64,000 nt of DNA from Yersinia artesiana (lineage in GTDB: Bacteria; Pseudomonadota; Gammaproteobacteria; Enterobacterales; Enterobacteriaceae). Positions 19,007 through 28,614 of the stretch are shown in pieces. The translations under genes and the position numbers were made by a program. The stretch is from the NCBI RefSeq assembly GCF_902726545.1, contig NZ_CACVAD010000013.1, positions 1 through 64,000 on the forward strand, read 5' to 3'. The notes beneath the pieces were generated by a model. That model had not been told where the DNA came from. It saw only the letters and a list, made by a program, of their open reading frames with translations, and did no database searches. Position 1 is the first letter of the stretch; the number at the start of each line of letters is the position of its first letter.

Positions 19007-19537
19007 CTACTGTTCTAATTCAATCAACACCAATAATGCAGCTGTGCCACCCCATTCTTTCGGGGCCTGATGAAATGCCAGCACATCTGGATGTTGCGCC
19101 AGCCATAGCGGTGTTTGTTGCTTCAGAACATGCTTGCCATGCCCATGCATCACACAGGCACAATGTACATGTTCGCGTTTGCAAGCCGCAATTAATGCTC
19201 CCAACTCCTGCTTGGCTTGTTTCTGCGTTAATCCGTGTAAATCCAAAAACATATCGGGTGAGTAATCGCCGCGTCGCAGTTTTTTCACTTCAAAATGATC
19301 AACACCGGGCCGCACATAGCGTGTGGGGCCTTCGGTATCCAACTGCGGTTGGAATTCGTCGGAAAAATAATAACTGGCATCCACTTGTTCTTGCAGCAAC
19401 CGCTCCGGTGCAATTTTTTTACCCAGTTTGGGTGGCGAGCGATGGACTATCGTGTCTTGTTTTAGCTTCTTTGCTCCGGCTATCGACTCTTTAAATAGCT
19501 GTAATTCATCTGTTGTCAGGTGATATTTATTTTTCAT
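19007..19537 (-). CDS. smrB: Smr-domain ribosome rescue nuclease SmrB
   Basis: A 176-residue protein with a C-terminal Smr domain: [17 protein letters not shown] and the MHGHGKH motif. SmrB in E. coli is recruited to collided ribosomes and cuts mRNA between them. The conserved N-terminal half includes [18 protein letters not shown] and [14 protein letters not shown] place the start at the ATG at 19537 because [15 protein letters not shown] aligns with the family start; a TTG at 19561 gives eight extra residues and cannot be excluded. Divergent from prmB. Confidence 0.93.
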   Translation of the reverse strand: MKNKYHLTTDELQLFKESIAGAKKLKQDTIVHRSPPKLGKKIAPERLLQEQVDASYYFSDEFQPQLDTEGPTRYVRPGVDHFEVKKLRRGDYSPDMFLDLHGLTQKQAKQELGALIAACKREHVHCACVMHGHGKHVLKQQTPLWLAQHPDVLAFHQAPKEWGGTAALLVLIELEQ

Positions 19538-19747
19538 TATCTGTTCATCGTACTTATGCAATTCCCCCAGTTTACCTGTTGAGATTCATCTGTCTAAATA
19601 AATGTAACGGTAGGATTGATGGCTTTAATGTCTATTTCATTATTTGGTTATCATTCAACTGATGTATTGCTGCTGATTTGTGGCGGGCTTCATGGCAAAC
19701 TAGGGGCATAGATAGATAATGATTTTAAGCCCCAGTTGGAGAATACC

Positions 19748-20680
19748 TTGGACAAGATTTTCGTCGATGAAGCAGTAAATGAGCTGCACACCATTCAGGA
19801 TATGTTGCGTTGGGCCGTCAGCCGTTTTAACGCGGCCAATATTTTTTATGGTCACGGTACTGATAATCCGTGGGACGAAGCGGTGCAATTGGTTTTTCCA
19901 AGCCTGTTTTTACCGATAGATATTCCAGAAGATATGCGCAGTGCGCGTCTGACATCCAGCGAGCGCCATCGTATTGTTGAGCGAGTTATTCGCCGGGTAA
20001 ATGAGCGCATTCCTGTTGCTTACCTGACTAATAAAGCTTGGTTCTGTGGCATGGAATATTACGTTGATGAGCGTGTATTGGTACCACGTTCACCGATTGG
20101 TGAGCTGATTAATAACAATTTTTCTGGGCTGATTCGCCAGCAACCTAAGCATATTTTGGATATGTGCACTGGCAGCGGCTGTATTGCTATTGCTTGTGCT
20201 TACGCTTTCCCGGAAGCGGAAGTGGATGCTGTCGATATCTCCAATGACGTGTTAGCGGTGACTGAGCACAATATTCAGCAGCACGGCATGGAGCATCAGG
20301 TCACGCCGATTCGCTCTGACTTGTTCCGCGATTTACCGCCTATCAAATATGACTTGATTGTCACCAACCCGCCGTATGTTGATGCTGAAGATATGGCTGA
20401 TTTGCCACAGGAGTTCCGCTTCGAGCCTGAACTGGGTCTGGCTGCGGGCAGCGATGGTTTGAAACTGGCCCGTCGCATTCTGGCTTGTGCGCCAGACTTT
20501 TTACAAGATGATGGCGTGCTGATTTGTGAAGTGGGCAACAGTATGGTGCATTTGATGGATGAATATCCAGATGTGCCGTTCACTTGGCTGGAGTTTGACA
20601 ATGGCGGTGACGGCGTCTTTATGCTGACCAAACAGCAACTAATTGATTGTGCGTCACATTTCAGCATGTATCGCGATTAA
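19748..20680 (+). CDS. prmB: Ribosomal protein L3 glutamine methyltransferase PrmB
   Basis: A 310-residue SAM-dependent methyltransferase that methylates a glutamine of ribosomal protein L3. The SAM loop [19 protein letters not shown] and catalytic NPPY ([14 protein letters not shown]) are clear. The start is probably the TTG at 19748 (GGAG 7 bp upstream), which gives the family N-terminus [13 protein letters not shown] and exactly the E. coli length; another in-frame TTG lies at 19736. A non-ATG start would keep expression low. aroC follows 76 bp later. Confidence 0.95.
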   Translation: MDKIFVDEAVNELHTIQDMLRWAVSRFNAANIFYGHGTDNPWDEAVQLVFPSLFLPIDIPEDMRSARLTSSERHRIVERVIRRVNERIPVAYLTNKAWFCGMEYYVDERVLVPRSPIGELINNNFSGLIRQQPKHILDMCTGSGCIAIACAYAFPEAEVDAVDISNDVLAVTEHNIQQHGMEHQVTPIRSDLFRDLPPIKYDLIVTNPPYVDAEDMADLPQEFRFEPELGLAAGSDGLKLARRILACAPDFLQDDGVLICEVGNSMVHLMDEYPDVPFTWLEFDNGGDGVFMLTKQQLIDCASHFSMYRD

Positions 20681-20756
20681 TCATTAACTTTTAAACCTGT
20701 CAGGGTGACAAGAATTGCCCTGACAAAGTGCTTATTCGAGAATTCAAGGAGCCGTG

Positions 20757-21842
20757 ATGGCTGGGAACAGTATAGGGCAGTTTTTCCGCGTCACCACTTT
20801 TGGTGAATCTCACGGCATCGCCTTGGGATGTATTATCGACGGTGTTCCACCGGGCATTCCTATCACCGAGGCTGATATTCAGTTGGATCTCGACCGACGT
20901 CGGCCAGGTACCTCGCGCTACACCACTCAACGCCGAGAACCGGATCAAGTGCGCATTCTGTCTGGCGTATTTGAGGGGGTCACCACCGGTACCAGTATCG
21001 GCTTGATGATTGAAAATACCGACCAACGTTCGCAAGATTACAGCGCAATTAAAGATGTGTTCCGCCCAGGCCATGCCGACTACACCTATGAGCAGAAATA
21101 CGGGGTGCGTGATTATCGTGGCGGTGGCCGCTCTTCTGCCCGTGAAACGGCGATGCGTGTTGCTGCCGGTGCTATTGCGAAAAAATATCTGGCGCAGAAA
21201 TTTGGCGTGCAGGTGCGCGGTTATTTGGCACAAATCGGTGATATCAGTTGTGACGTGGTTGACTGGGATCAAGTTGAACAAAATCCTTTCTTCTGCCCGG
21301 ATGCCAGCAAATTGGAATCACTGGATGCCCTGATGCGCGAGCTGAAAAAGGCCGGTGACTCTATTGGTGCCAAAATTACCGTGGTGGCTGAACATGTGCC
21401 TGTTGGTTTGGGTGAGCCCGTATTTGATCGTTTAGATGCTGATTTAGCCCATGCGCTGATGAGTATCAATGCGGTGAAAGGGGTGGAAATTGGTGATGGT
21501 TTTGCGGTAGTGACCAAACGTGGTAGCGAAAACCGCGATGAAATTACGCCACAAGGTTTCCAAAGTAACCATGCTGGCGGCATCTTAGGTGGCATCAGCA
21601 GCGGGCAGCCAGTGGTGGCACATATCGCGTTGAAACCCACTTCCAGTATTACGGTTCCGGGGCAAACTATTAACCGGCAGGGCGAAGCGGTGGAGATGAT
21701 TACTCGTGGTCGTCATGACCCTTGCGTCGGCATCCGCGCCGTGCCGATTGCCGAAGCGATGATGGCTATTGTGTTAATGGATCACCTACTGCGCCAGCGT
21801 GCACAGTGTGGCGATGTGGTTTCAGACGTTCCGCGCTGGTAA
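20757..21842 (+). CDS. aroC: Chorismate synthase AroC
   Basis: A 361-residue FMN-dependent enzyme that converts 5-enolpyruvylshikimate 3-phosphate to chorismate, the last common step of aromatic synthesis. Signatures: [37 protein letters not shown] and [21 protein letters not shown] use the ATG at 20757 with AAGGAG 5 bp upstream; a GTG immediately before it would add one residue. mepA begins 5 bp after the stop, so the two are likely co-transcribed. Confidence 0.97.
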   Translation: MAGNSIGQFFRVTTFGESHGIALGCIIDGVPPGIPITEADIQLDLDRRRPGTSRYTTQRREPDQVRILSGVFEGVTTGTSIGLMIENTDQRSQDYSAIKDVFRPGHADYTYEQKYGVRDYRGGGRSSARETAMRVAAGAIAKKYLAQKFGVQVRGYLAQIGDISCDVVDWDQVEQNPFFCPDASKLESLDALMRELKKAGDSIGAKITVVAEHVPVGLGEPVFDRLDADLAHALMSINAVKGVEIGDGFAVVTKRGSENRDEITPQGFQSNHAGGILGGISSGQPVVAHIALKPTSSITVPGQTINRQGEAVEMITRGRHDPCVGIRAVPIAEAMMAIVLMDHLLRQRAQCGDVVSDVPRW

Positions 21843-21847
21843 GCACA

Positions 21848-22675
21848 ATGAAAAAATGGATAGCGGGCTTATTGGTATTGATTGCCATCAGCCCGGTTAT
21901 GGCAGCGACGCCATGGCAACAGATTACTCACCCGGTAGCAGGATCGCCGCAGGCAATTGGTGGTTTTGCCAATGGCTGCGTTATCGGCGCGTTGCCGTTG
22001 CCACTTGAGTCAGCCGATTATCAAGTGATGCGCCCGGATCAGCGTCGCTATTTTGGTCATCCGGATCTGCTGAACTTTATCCATCGCCTGAGTGATAAAG
22101 CCCAGAAAAATCAACTTGGTACCGTGTTGATTGGTGATATGGCGATGCCTGCCGGTGGGCGTTTTAGCAGCGGTCATGCCAGCCATCAATCTGGCCTGGA
22201 TGTGGATATTTGGCTGCAACTGCCGAAGCAGCGTTGGAGCCAGCAGCAATTATTAAAACCACAACCCATTGATTTGGTTGCCACTGATGGTAAACGCGTG
22301 GTGCCAGCACTGTGGCAGCCGCAAGTTGAAAGCCTGATTAAACTGGCAGCCAATGATAATGAAGTGACACGTATTTTCGTCAATCCGGCGATTAAAAAGC
22401 AGCTTTGTTTAGATGCCGGTGCGGATCGCACCTGGCTGCATAAGGTGCGCCCGTGGTTTGGGCATCGCGCCCATATGCATGTGCGTTTGCGTTGCCCGGC
22501 CGATAGTCTGGAATGTCTGGATCAAGATACGCCACCACCGGGTGATGGCTGTGGTGCAGAATTGGAAAGTTGGTTCCAGCCTCATCAACCAAGTGCTAAA
22601 CCGGGTAAAACCTTACCACCACCATTGCCACCGTCCTGTCAGGCTTTGTTGGATAACCATTTTGCTGCGGAATAA
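21848..22675 (+). CDS. mepA: Murein DD-endopeptidase MepA
   Basis: A 275-residue periplasmic LAS-type zinc peptidase, near the E. coli length of 274. It cuts D-Ala-mDAP cross-links in peptidoglycan and is not inhibited by penicillin. The signal peptide spans about residues 1-20 (ends VMAA). Zinc ligands are in [16 protein letters not shown] and in the later [15 protein letters not shown] Pro-rich stretch near the C-terminus precedes the last Cys. Tightly spaced after aroC and 3 bp before yfcA. Confidence 0.96.
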   Translation: MKKWIAGLLVLIAISPVMAATPWQQITHPVAGSPQAIGGFANGCVIGALPLPLESADYQVMRPDQRRYFGHPDLLNFIHRLSDKAQKNQLGTVLIGDMAMPAGGRFSSGHASHQSGLDVDIWLQLPKQRWSQQQLLKPQPIDLVATDGKRVVPALWQPQVESLIKLAANDNEVTRIFVNPAIKKQLCLDAGADRTWLHKVRPWFGHRAHMHVRLRCPADSLECLDQDTPPPGDGCGAELESWFQPHQPSAKPGKTLPPPLPPSCQALLDNHFAAE

Positions 22676-22678
22676 ATC

Positions 22679-23485
22679 ATGGATTGGTTTACCTTGGGCC
22701 CTGCGGTTTTAGGGATATTATTTTTAGTCGCTTTATTAGCCGGATTTATTGATTCCATTGCCGGTGGCGGCGGGTTACTAACCGTTCCGGCACTACTGGC
22801 GGTGGGGTTACCTCCGGCGCAGGTGTTGGCGACCAACAAGCTGCAATCTGTTGGCGGTTCATTCTCCGCTAGCCTTTATTTTATCCGCCGTGGAGCGGTT
22901 AATCTGAAAGAACAACGGCTTACCATTGCTCTCACTGTGGTGGGATCAATTCTGGGCGCTATTTTAGTTCAGCATATGCGGGCCGATATTCTGCGGCAAA
23001 TTTTGCCACTGTTGGTAATAGGTATTGGGGTCTATTTTCTGGTGACACCCAAGCTCGGTGAGGTTGATCAACAACGCCGCCTGTCGGCAGTGCCATTTGC
23101 CCTAATCGCTGGCGGTGGTGTGGGTTTTTATGATGGTTTCTTTGGCCCCGGAGCCGGTTCTTTCTATGCCCTGGCCTTTGTGACCTTGTGTGGCTTTAAT
23201 CTGGCGAAATCCACCGCTCACGCCAAGGTGCTCAATTTCACTTCCAATCTGGGTAGCCTGATTTTCTTTATTGTCGGCGGCAAAGTGGTGTGGAGTATCG
23301 GCTTGGTGATGCTGGTGGGGCAAGTCCTGGGCGCACGCCTGGGGGCACACATGGTATTGACCAAGGGGCAGAAATTGATTCGCCCAATGATTGTCGTGGT
23401 GTCATTCGTCATGAGCTGCAAGCTACTGTATGACAGCCACGGTGCCGAGATGGCCACCTGGCTAGGATTACACGTTTTCGCCTAA
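22679..23485 (+). CDS. yfcA: TSUP-family membrane transporter YfcA
   Basis: A 268-residue polytopic protein of the TauE/SafE (TSUP) family with about eight hydrophobic segments. The family motif near the start, GFIDSIAGGGGLLTVPALLA, and its internal repeat (GGGVGFYDGFFGPGAGSF) are present. Family members move sulfur-containing or other small organic anions; the substrate of YfcA is not established. Starts 3 bp after mepA, so probably the third gene of that unit. Confidence 0.94.
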   Translation: MDWFTLGPAVLGILFLVALLAGFIDSIAGGGGLLTVPALLAVGLPPAQVLATNKLQSVGGSFSASLYFIRRGAVNLKEQRLTIALTVVGSILGAILVQHMRADILRQILPLLVIGIGVYFLVTPKLGEVDQQRRLSAVPFALIAGGGVGFYDGFFGPGAGSFYALAFVTLCGFNLAKSTAHAKVLNFTSNLGSLIFFIVGGKVVWSIGLVMLVGQVLGARLGAHMVLTKGQKLIRPMIVVVSFVMSCKLLYDSHGAEMATWLGLHVFA

Positions 23486-23499
23486 TTTAATTCATATTT

Positions 23500-23701
23500 T
23501 ATACTCTAAATAATTCGAGTTGCAGGAAGGCGGCAATTGAGTAAATCCCGATGAGCTTACTCAGGTAAGTGATTCGGGTGACAAATCTGCCGGGAGCAGA
23601 TTTGAACGCTGCTTGCAGCGGCCTCGTAGAGGCGAGGCCCATGGACGGGCCGAGTAACGAAAGCAGCCAACGCACATGCAGCTTGAAGTATGACGAGTAT
23701 G
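23500..23701 (+). repeat. ERIC element carrying a 75-bp structured insert
   Basis: The flanks match the full ERIC at 53130: it starts TATACTC and AATTCGAGTTGCAGGAAGG, and ends CAACGCACATGCAGCTTGAA then GAGTATG. After GATTCGGGTGA it carries an insert at about 23582-23656 absent from the 127-bp copy. The insert is made of hairpins: CAAATCTGC/GCAGATTTG, CGCTGC/GCAGCG, and GGCCTCG/CGAGGCC. ERIC copies with an insert of about this size have been reported in yersiniae. The element ends 20 bp before the epmC ATG. Confidence 0.93.
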
Positions 23702-23721
23702 GTGTTTTTACGGACCCAAGC

Positions 23722-24264
23722 ATGACTCATGATTATCAACAATTAATCGATATTTTTAATCGCTGTTTTAGTGATGAATATAATACCCAATTGGTAAAAG
23801 GCGATGATGAACCCATCTATCTGCCCGCCGATGAACAGTTTTCTTATCATCGGGTGATTTTCGCCCATGGTTATTACGCTAGCGGTATGCACGAAATCTC
23901 CCATTGGTGTATTGCCGGGGAAGAGCGCCGCAAATTAGTCGATTTTGGCTATTGGTACTGCCCCGATGGGCGCGATGCATTAACACAAAGTCAGTTTGAA
24001 GCAGTCGAAATCAAGCCACAGGCACTGGAATGGATGTTTTGCGTAGCAGCCGGCTTCCCGTTCAATGTCAGTTGCGACAATCTGGAAGGTGATTGCGAGC
24101 CAGACCGCATCACATTTCAACGAAAAGTGCGCGAACAGGTATTGTGGCATCTGGAAAACGGAATATCCCCACGACCTGCGGGCTTTATTCAGGCGCTACA
24201 ATCGTTTTACAATACGCCGCTGCTGTCAGCAGAACTTTTCCCTTACCCGGAAGATTTAGCTTAG
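23722..24264 (+). CDS. epmC: Elongation factor P hydroxylase EpmC
   Basis: A 180-residue protein that hydroxylates the beta-lysyl-lysine of EF-P, completing the modification made by EpmA and EpmB. Metal-binding His residues occur in IFAHGYYASGMHEISHWCIAG, quoted here as FAHGYYAS and MHEISHWC. DFGYWYCPDGRD and SCDNLEGDCEPDRI are family signatures. The open frame reaches back to 23569 inside the ERIC element, but the ATG at 23722 gives the family N-terminus and length. No strong ribosome binding site is seen; the ERIC lies directly upstream. Confidence 0.95.
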   Translation: MTHDYQQLIDIFNRCFSDEYNTQLVKGDDEPIYLPADEQFSYHRVIFAHGYYASGMHEISHWCIAGEERRKLVDFGYWYCPDGRDALTQSQFEAVEIKPQALEWMFCVAAGFPFNVSCDNLEGDCEPDRITFQRKVREQVLWHLENGISPRPAGFIQALQSFYNTPLLSAELFPYPEDLA

Positions 24265-24325
24265 TTTTCTGTCTGACTGAAAATCCATTATTTTTGGATA
24301 TAAAAATGAATATATTGAGGAAACA

Positions 24326-24607
24326 ATGATCGCAGAGTTTGAAACGCACATCCTGGCGCAGATTGATGACATGGTAGAGCACGCCAGTGATGATGATTTA
24401 TTTGCTGGCGGTTACCTGCGCGGTCATTTGACATTGGCTGTGGCTGAATCTGAAGCCTTTGGTGAGCACACCGCTGAGCAACTACACGCTCGGGTGCAAA
24501 CCAGCCTGGATAAAGCCATTAAAGCCGGTGAGCTTTCCCCACCGGATCAGGTTTTGGTACTGGGGTTGTGGGATCGTTTATTAGAAAACGCCCAGTTGCC
24601 ACACTAA
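24326..24607 (+). CDS. yfcL: YfcL family protein
   Basis: A 93-residue acidic protein matching YfcL of E. coli, function unknown. The stretch [19 protein letters not shown] and the C-terminal [13 protein letters not shown] are typical. AGGAAACA precedes the ATG. It follows epmC by 61 bp on the same strand and is convergent with mnmC. Confidence 0.9.
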   Translation: MIAEFETHILAQIDDMVEHASDDDLFAGGYLRGHLTLAVAESEAFGEHTAEQLHARVQTSLDKAIKAGELSPPDQVLVLGLWDRLLENAQLPH

Positions 24608-24657
24608 ATATTTTACTTAATAGCCCTCAACTCAGGCAGCAAATAAGCTAGCCAGGA

Positions 24658-24706
24658 CGGGGAAATGTGCCGAATGGGTCGTAACGGCGTAAGCCGTCGG
24701 AGCGCC
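24658..24706 (+). repeat. 49-bp dispersed repeat, copy A
   Basis: Begins GGGGAAATGTGCCGA, has a central hairpin ACGGC-GTAA-GCCGT, and ends AGCGCCC. The inverted copy at 49114-49162 matches at 45 of 49 positions by hand alignment. It lies between the convergent yfcL and mnmC genes. Confidence 0.85.
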
Positions 24707-24759
24707 CATCGGTGCAGTCACCCCGTCAGTCTTTGGACATGCAGCAACTTCAATAATAC

Positions 24760-26823
24760 TTATCCAGAGACAGTTGAAGTACGCTGTTGTACCGGCCTGC
24801 CTTTCAGTAATTTTCGGATCCAGAATCGATTAGGATTCAGTGCCGCTAGCGTGGTTGCATCTAATGGCTGCGGTTCGCCAAACATTTGTGCGGCCAGAAT
24901 CTCTGCCACCAATGGTGCGCTGCACAAACCGCGTGACCCCAAAGCACCCACCATAAATAGCTCTGGCCACACCGGCGCGAGGGGAATGTTTTCGCCATGC
25001 TGAATTTTACGCGGCAAATCCTGGTATTGCGCCAGTGTGGCACTGTAATCCGGTACTGCGCCCACCATCGGCAAATGGTCACGAATAGCGCAACGCACGC
25101 CACAGCGCGCCTCATTATCACTGATATCTACCTGTTGCGGCCAACTGACATTCGGCAGGCAACGTAACAGGCGATCTCGATTTTCTTGCTGTTCGTCGAC
25201 ACGAAAATCAGTCGTAACATCACCGCGCTGATAACTGGCACCAATACAGTGGTGTTGATTGGCGGGGTTCACTGGTGTCAGGTAACCGTCATAGCACAAC
25301 ACTTGCCGCAACTGGCTGAGTACCGGCGTGGTGGGAATGTGTGAAACTTGTCCGCGCACAGCCGACAGCGGCAGATGCCGTGTTTGCTCCCATTCGGGTA
25401 AGCGGTGGCCGGTGGCCAGTACCACAGTGGCATGTTGTCTGTGTTCCCGCTGCTTAAATATGAGCTGCCATAGCCCGTCAATCCGCTCAAGCTGATGCAG
25501 TTCATGCTCATAGTTGCAGGTCATACCATTTTGTTGCGCCAGCGCCATGAGTGCTGTGGTGAGGTCTGATGGACACAGCCAACCGCCGGCGGGGTAGTGG
25601 ATACCATCGTGAGCGCAATCTAACCCAGCCAGCGCACTAAGTTGCTCGCGACTCATTGCTGCGGCCAGTGATGCCGGCCAATCGGTTTGCAGCATTTTAT
25701 CAATCTTGCCACGGCTTTTAGCATCAAAGGCCAACTGGCTGACACCGCACCACTGATGATCAAAGCGGATACCTTGCTCAAGTAATTGAGAATATTGGCG
25801 GCGGGCAAAGGTAAAAGCACTGGTGAAAAATATTTCCAGTGCATCATTTTTGCCATTAAGCAGCGGGTAGAGTGCGCCTTGCCGGTTACCTGAGGCACCT
25901 TGGGCGGGTTGTGCGTCGGCACAATAAAGTGTCACTTTGGCGCCACGGCGCAGCAACGCTAGTGCAGTTAAGGCGCTGACAATTCCTCCGCCGATAATGG
26001 CAATATCATCACAGCGGGTGGCCGATGGCCGGTGATACCAAGGTTCAGATTGGGTATTAAGGCGTTGTGGCAGTGTGCCGGTCAGCATCTCACGTTTCTG
26101 CCCAAACCCTTTTATTTTAGCGACATCAAACCCTGCCTGTTGCAAGCCACGGCGCACAAATCCGGCCGCCGTAAATGTGGCGAATGTGCCGCCGGGCCTG
26201 GCCATCCGTGCCATGGCATTAAACAGCGCGTCATTCCACATATCAGGGTTTTTAGCCGGTGCAAAACCATCAAGGAACCACGCGTCCACTTGATTATTCA
26301 AGCTGGAATCCAACTGGGGCAACAGGGTATTCACATCACCAAACCACAAGTCCAGCGTGATAGCCCCCTCAGCCAGTAAAATGCGGTGGCATCCGGCCAG
26401 CGGCAACGGCCACTGGGCGCGCAGTTGCTCGGCAAAAGAAGCCAGTTCTGGCCAGCGCTGATGGGCGGCGGCTAAATCAGCGATCTGAAGTGGGTATTTT
26501 TCGAAACTAATATAGTGCAAACGTTGCAGTTTAGCCGCAGGATAATGCTGGCGAAATTGAGCGAAGTCACGCCATAATGTCAGGAAATTCAAGCCAGTAC
26601 CAAAACCTGTTTCGGCAAAAATACAGTTATCACGCGGGTGCTGTGCAAAGCGATCGGGAAAGCCATTTCCCTTGAGAAAAACGTAATGAGTCTCTTCTAA
26701 TCCATCTTCATTAGAAAAATAGATGTCATCAAACTGTTCCGATACAGGTGTACCCTGTTCATTCCAGCTTAATGTTGCCGTTTGGATTGGGGGGTGGCTC
26801 ACGTTGAAAGACTCATATCTCAA
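24760..26823 (-). CDS. mnmC: Bifunctional tRNA modification enzyme MnmC
   Basis: A 687-residue fusion enzyme. The N-terminal half (about 1-260) is the SAM methyltransferase MnmC2 ([34 protein letters not shown]). The C-terminal half is the FAD oxidoreductase MnmC1, starting with the dinucleotide fold [20 protein letters not shown] and containing [14 protein letters not shown]. Together they convert cmnm5s2U to mnm5s2U at the wobble base of certain tRNAs. About 20 residues longer than E. coli MnmC. Divergent from fabB. Confidence 0.96.
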   Translation of the reverse strand: MRYESFNVSHPPIQTATLSWNEQGTPVSEQFDDIYFSNEDGLEETHYVFLKGNGFPDRFAQHPRDNCIFAETGFGTGLNFLTLWRDFAQFRQHYPAAKLQRLHYISFEKYPLQIADLAAAHQRWPELASFAEQLRAQWPLPLAGCHRILLAEGAITLDLWFGDVNTLLPQLDSSLNNQVDAWFLDGFAPAKNPDMWNDALFNAMARMARPGGTFATFTAAGFVRRGLQQAGFDVAKIKGFGQKREMLTGTLPQRLNTQSEPWYHRPSATRCDDIAIIGGGIVSALTALALLRRGAKVTLYCADAQPAQGASGNRQGALYPLLNGKNDALEIFFTSAFTFARRQYSQLLEQGIRFDHQWCGVSQLAFDAKSRGKIDKMLQTDWPASLAAAMSREQLSALAGLDCAHDGIHYPAGGWLCPSDLTTALMALAQQNGMTCNYEHELHQLERIDGLWQLIFKQREHRQHATVVLATGHRLPEWEQTRHLPLSAVRGQVSHIPTTPVLSQLRQVLCYDGYLTPVNPANQHHCIGASYQRGDVTTDFRVDEQQENRDRLLRCLPNVSWPQQVDISDNEARCGVRCAIRDHLPMVGAVPDYSATLAQYQDLPRKIQHGENIPLAPVWPELFMVGALGSRGLCSAPLVAEILAAQMFGEPQPLDATTLAALNPNRFWIRKLLKGRPVQQRTSTVSG

Positions 26824-26888
26824 GGGGTAGGGCGATTCTAACTATGTGACACGCCACGTGCAAATCGTAAAATTATCTGAGTATATTA

Positions 26889-26905
26889 CGCTGATCGGAC
26901 TTGTT
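26889..26905 (+). promoter_or_regulatory. FadR site upstream of fabB
   Basis: CGCTGATCGGACTTGTT matches the FadR consensus except at two positions. In E. coli FadR activates fabB from such an upstream site, the opposite of its effect on fad genes. Confidence 0.8.
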
Positions 26906-26907
26906 CG

Positions 26908-26923
26908 GCGTACAACTGTACGC
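26908..26923. promoter_or_regulatory. FabR operator of fabB
   Basis: GCGTACA-AC-TGTACGC, a perfect palindrome with flanking G and T that extend the FabR consensus. It lies two bases after the FadR site, so both proteins can read out on the same promoter. Confidence 0.85.
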
Positions 26924-26973
26924 TAAAGTGCGTTGCAAAATCCCGAATGCAAAATAAGTGGAAGAGGTATTGA

Positions 26974-28197
26974 ATGAAGCGTGCAGTCATTACTGGCTTG
27001 GGTATTGTATCCAGCATTGGTAATAACCAGCAGGAAGTTCTGGCATCTTTACAGGAAGGCCGCTCTGGCATTACTTTCTCTCAGGAATTTAAAGACGCAG
27101 GCATGCGCAGCCATGTGTGGGGAGACGTAAAGCTCTCACCTGAGACTATTACAGAAAATATCGACCGTAAAGTGCTGCGCTTTATGAGCGACGCCTCTGT
27201 TTATGCTTATCTTTCCATGAAACAGGCCATTGAAGATTCTGGTCTGACGGAAGAACAAGTCTCTAATTTCCGCAGTGGGCTGGTTGTCGGCTCTGGTGGC
27301 GGCTCACCACGTAACCAGGTTGCCGGTTCTGATGGCATGCGCGCGAAAGGTTTGCGTGGCGTAGGCCCTTATATGGTGACTAAAGCCATGGCATCCGGTG
27401 TTTCCGCGTGTCTGGCAACACCCTTTAAAATCAAAGGCGTAAACTATTCTATCAGTTCCGCTTGTGCGACCTCAGCCCACTGTATTGGCCATGCGTTGGA
27501 ACTGATCCAACTGGGCAAACAAGATGTGGTGTTTGCCGGTGGCGGTGAAGAACTGTGCTGGGAAATGTCCTGCGAGTTCGACGCTATGGGCGCATTGTCT
27601 ACTAAATACAATGAAACTCCGGCGAAAGCATCCCGTACCTATGATAAAGACCGTGATGGCTTCGTCATTGCTGGCGGCGGCGGTATGGTTGTTGTTGAAG
27701 AGTTGGAACATGCTCTGGCGCGTGGTGCACATATCTATGCTGAGATAGTGGGTTATGGCGCAACGTCAGATGGCGCGGATATGGTGGCCCCATCGGGTGA
27801 AGGCGCAGTACGTTGCATGAAGATGGCAATGGAAGGCGTTGATACACCCATTGACTACATGAACGTACACGGCACTTCTACTCCGGTGGGTGATGTAAAA
27901 GAGTTGGGTGCAATCCGCGAAGTGTTTGGTAATAACACGCCGGCTATCTCCTCAACCAAAGCCATGTCCGGTCACTCTTTGGGTGCCGCTGGTGTGCACG
28001 AAGCTATCTATAGCTTATTGATGGTTGAACACGGCTTTATTGCCCCAAGTATCAATATTGAAAATCTGGATGAGCAGGCTGCGGGGATGAATATCGTCAC
28101 TGAGCCAACCAAACGTGAGCTGAACACTGTAATGTCTAACAGCTTCGGTTTCGGTGGCACCAATGCTACCCTGGTTATGCGTAAATACCAGAAATAA
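26974..28197 (+). CDS. fabB: 3-oxoacyl-ACP synthase I FabB
   Basis: A 407-residue condensing enzyme, essential for unsaturated fatty acid elongation. The nucleophile Cys is in [18 protein letters not shown]; the catalytic His pair is in [10 protein letters not shown] and [12 protein letters not shown] precedes the ATG. Upstream lie FadR and FabR sites (26889-26923), and a strong terminator follows at 28241, so it is a single-gene unit. Divergent from mnmC. Confidence 0.97.
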   Translation: MKRAVITGLGIVSSIGNNQQEVLASLQEGRSGITFSQEFKDAGMRSHVWGDVKLSPETITENIDRKVLRFMSDASVYAYLSMKQAIEDSGLTEEQVSNFRSGLVVGSGGGSPRNQVAGSDGMRAKGLRGVGPYMVTKAMASGVSACLATPFKIKGVNYSISSACATSAHCIGHALELIQLGKQDVVFAGGGEELCWEMSCEFDAMGALSTKYNETPAKASRTYDKDRDGFVIAGGGGMVVVEELEHALARGAHIYAEIVGYGATSDGADMVAPSGEGAVRCMKMAMEGVDTPIDYMNVHGTSTPVGDVKELGAIREVFGNNTPAISSTKAMSGHSLGAAGVHEAIYSLLMVEHGFIAPSINIENLDEQAAGMNIVTEPTKRELNTVMSNSFGFGGTNATLVMRKYQK

Positions 28198-28240
28198 GAT
28201 CAATCGCAGATATTTCTGCTACATGATCGTTAATAATTAG

Positions 28241-28266
28241 GCCTGCGAGCGATCGCAGGCTTTTTT
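28241..28266 (+). terminator. fabB terminator
   Basis: GCCTGCGA, loop GCGA, TCGCAGGC, then six T: an 8-bp perfect stem with a tetraloop 43 bp past the fabB stop. Confidence 0.93.
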
Positions 28267-28614
28267 ATTCGCTATAAAATAAACACCGCTTCCCAAATAA
28301 TCTCATTACCACGTAAATATATTTTTTTGTTAAATCTGCTATTTTTTCTAAAAGAAGGCTGGCGGATCACACGTTATTCATAAAAATATCTTATACTAAA
28401 AATCCTATACAGATAACATTGTAAAAAGTAGGTGATTGAATACTAAAGTATTAAGGTAAATCTTATCTGTTTTTAATGCATTTATATTCTTTTAAAGTCA
28501 AATTTAGAGTTAAAAAACCCTTGCCTGCTCAAAAACCTTAATTCACAATATTAGAACAATAATTAAACAAATTTAGTTGTGCCTTTTAATTTACCAACAC
28601 AGCAGGGTAGTTAA
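28267..28614. other. A+T-rich intergenic region before the diguanylate cyclase
   Basis: About 350 bp, strongly A+T-rich, with several TATACT-like hexamers (near 28392 and 28405) and one perfect small palindrome AATACTAAAGTATT at 28439-28452. No open frame of note. The composition is unlike the backbone genes on the left and marks the edge of an accessory block. Confidence 0.5.

Noticed and set aside
23569-23721. Upstream extension of epmC into the ERIC repeat
   Set aside because: The extra 51 codons are repeat sequence without EpmC likeness.
24665-25003. 112-codon plus-strand frame overlapping the end of mnmC
   Set aside because: It is antisense to a well-conserved enzyme and starts in the 49-bp repeat.
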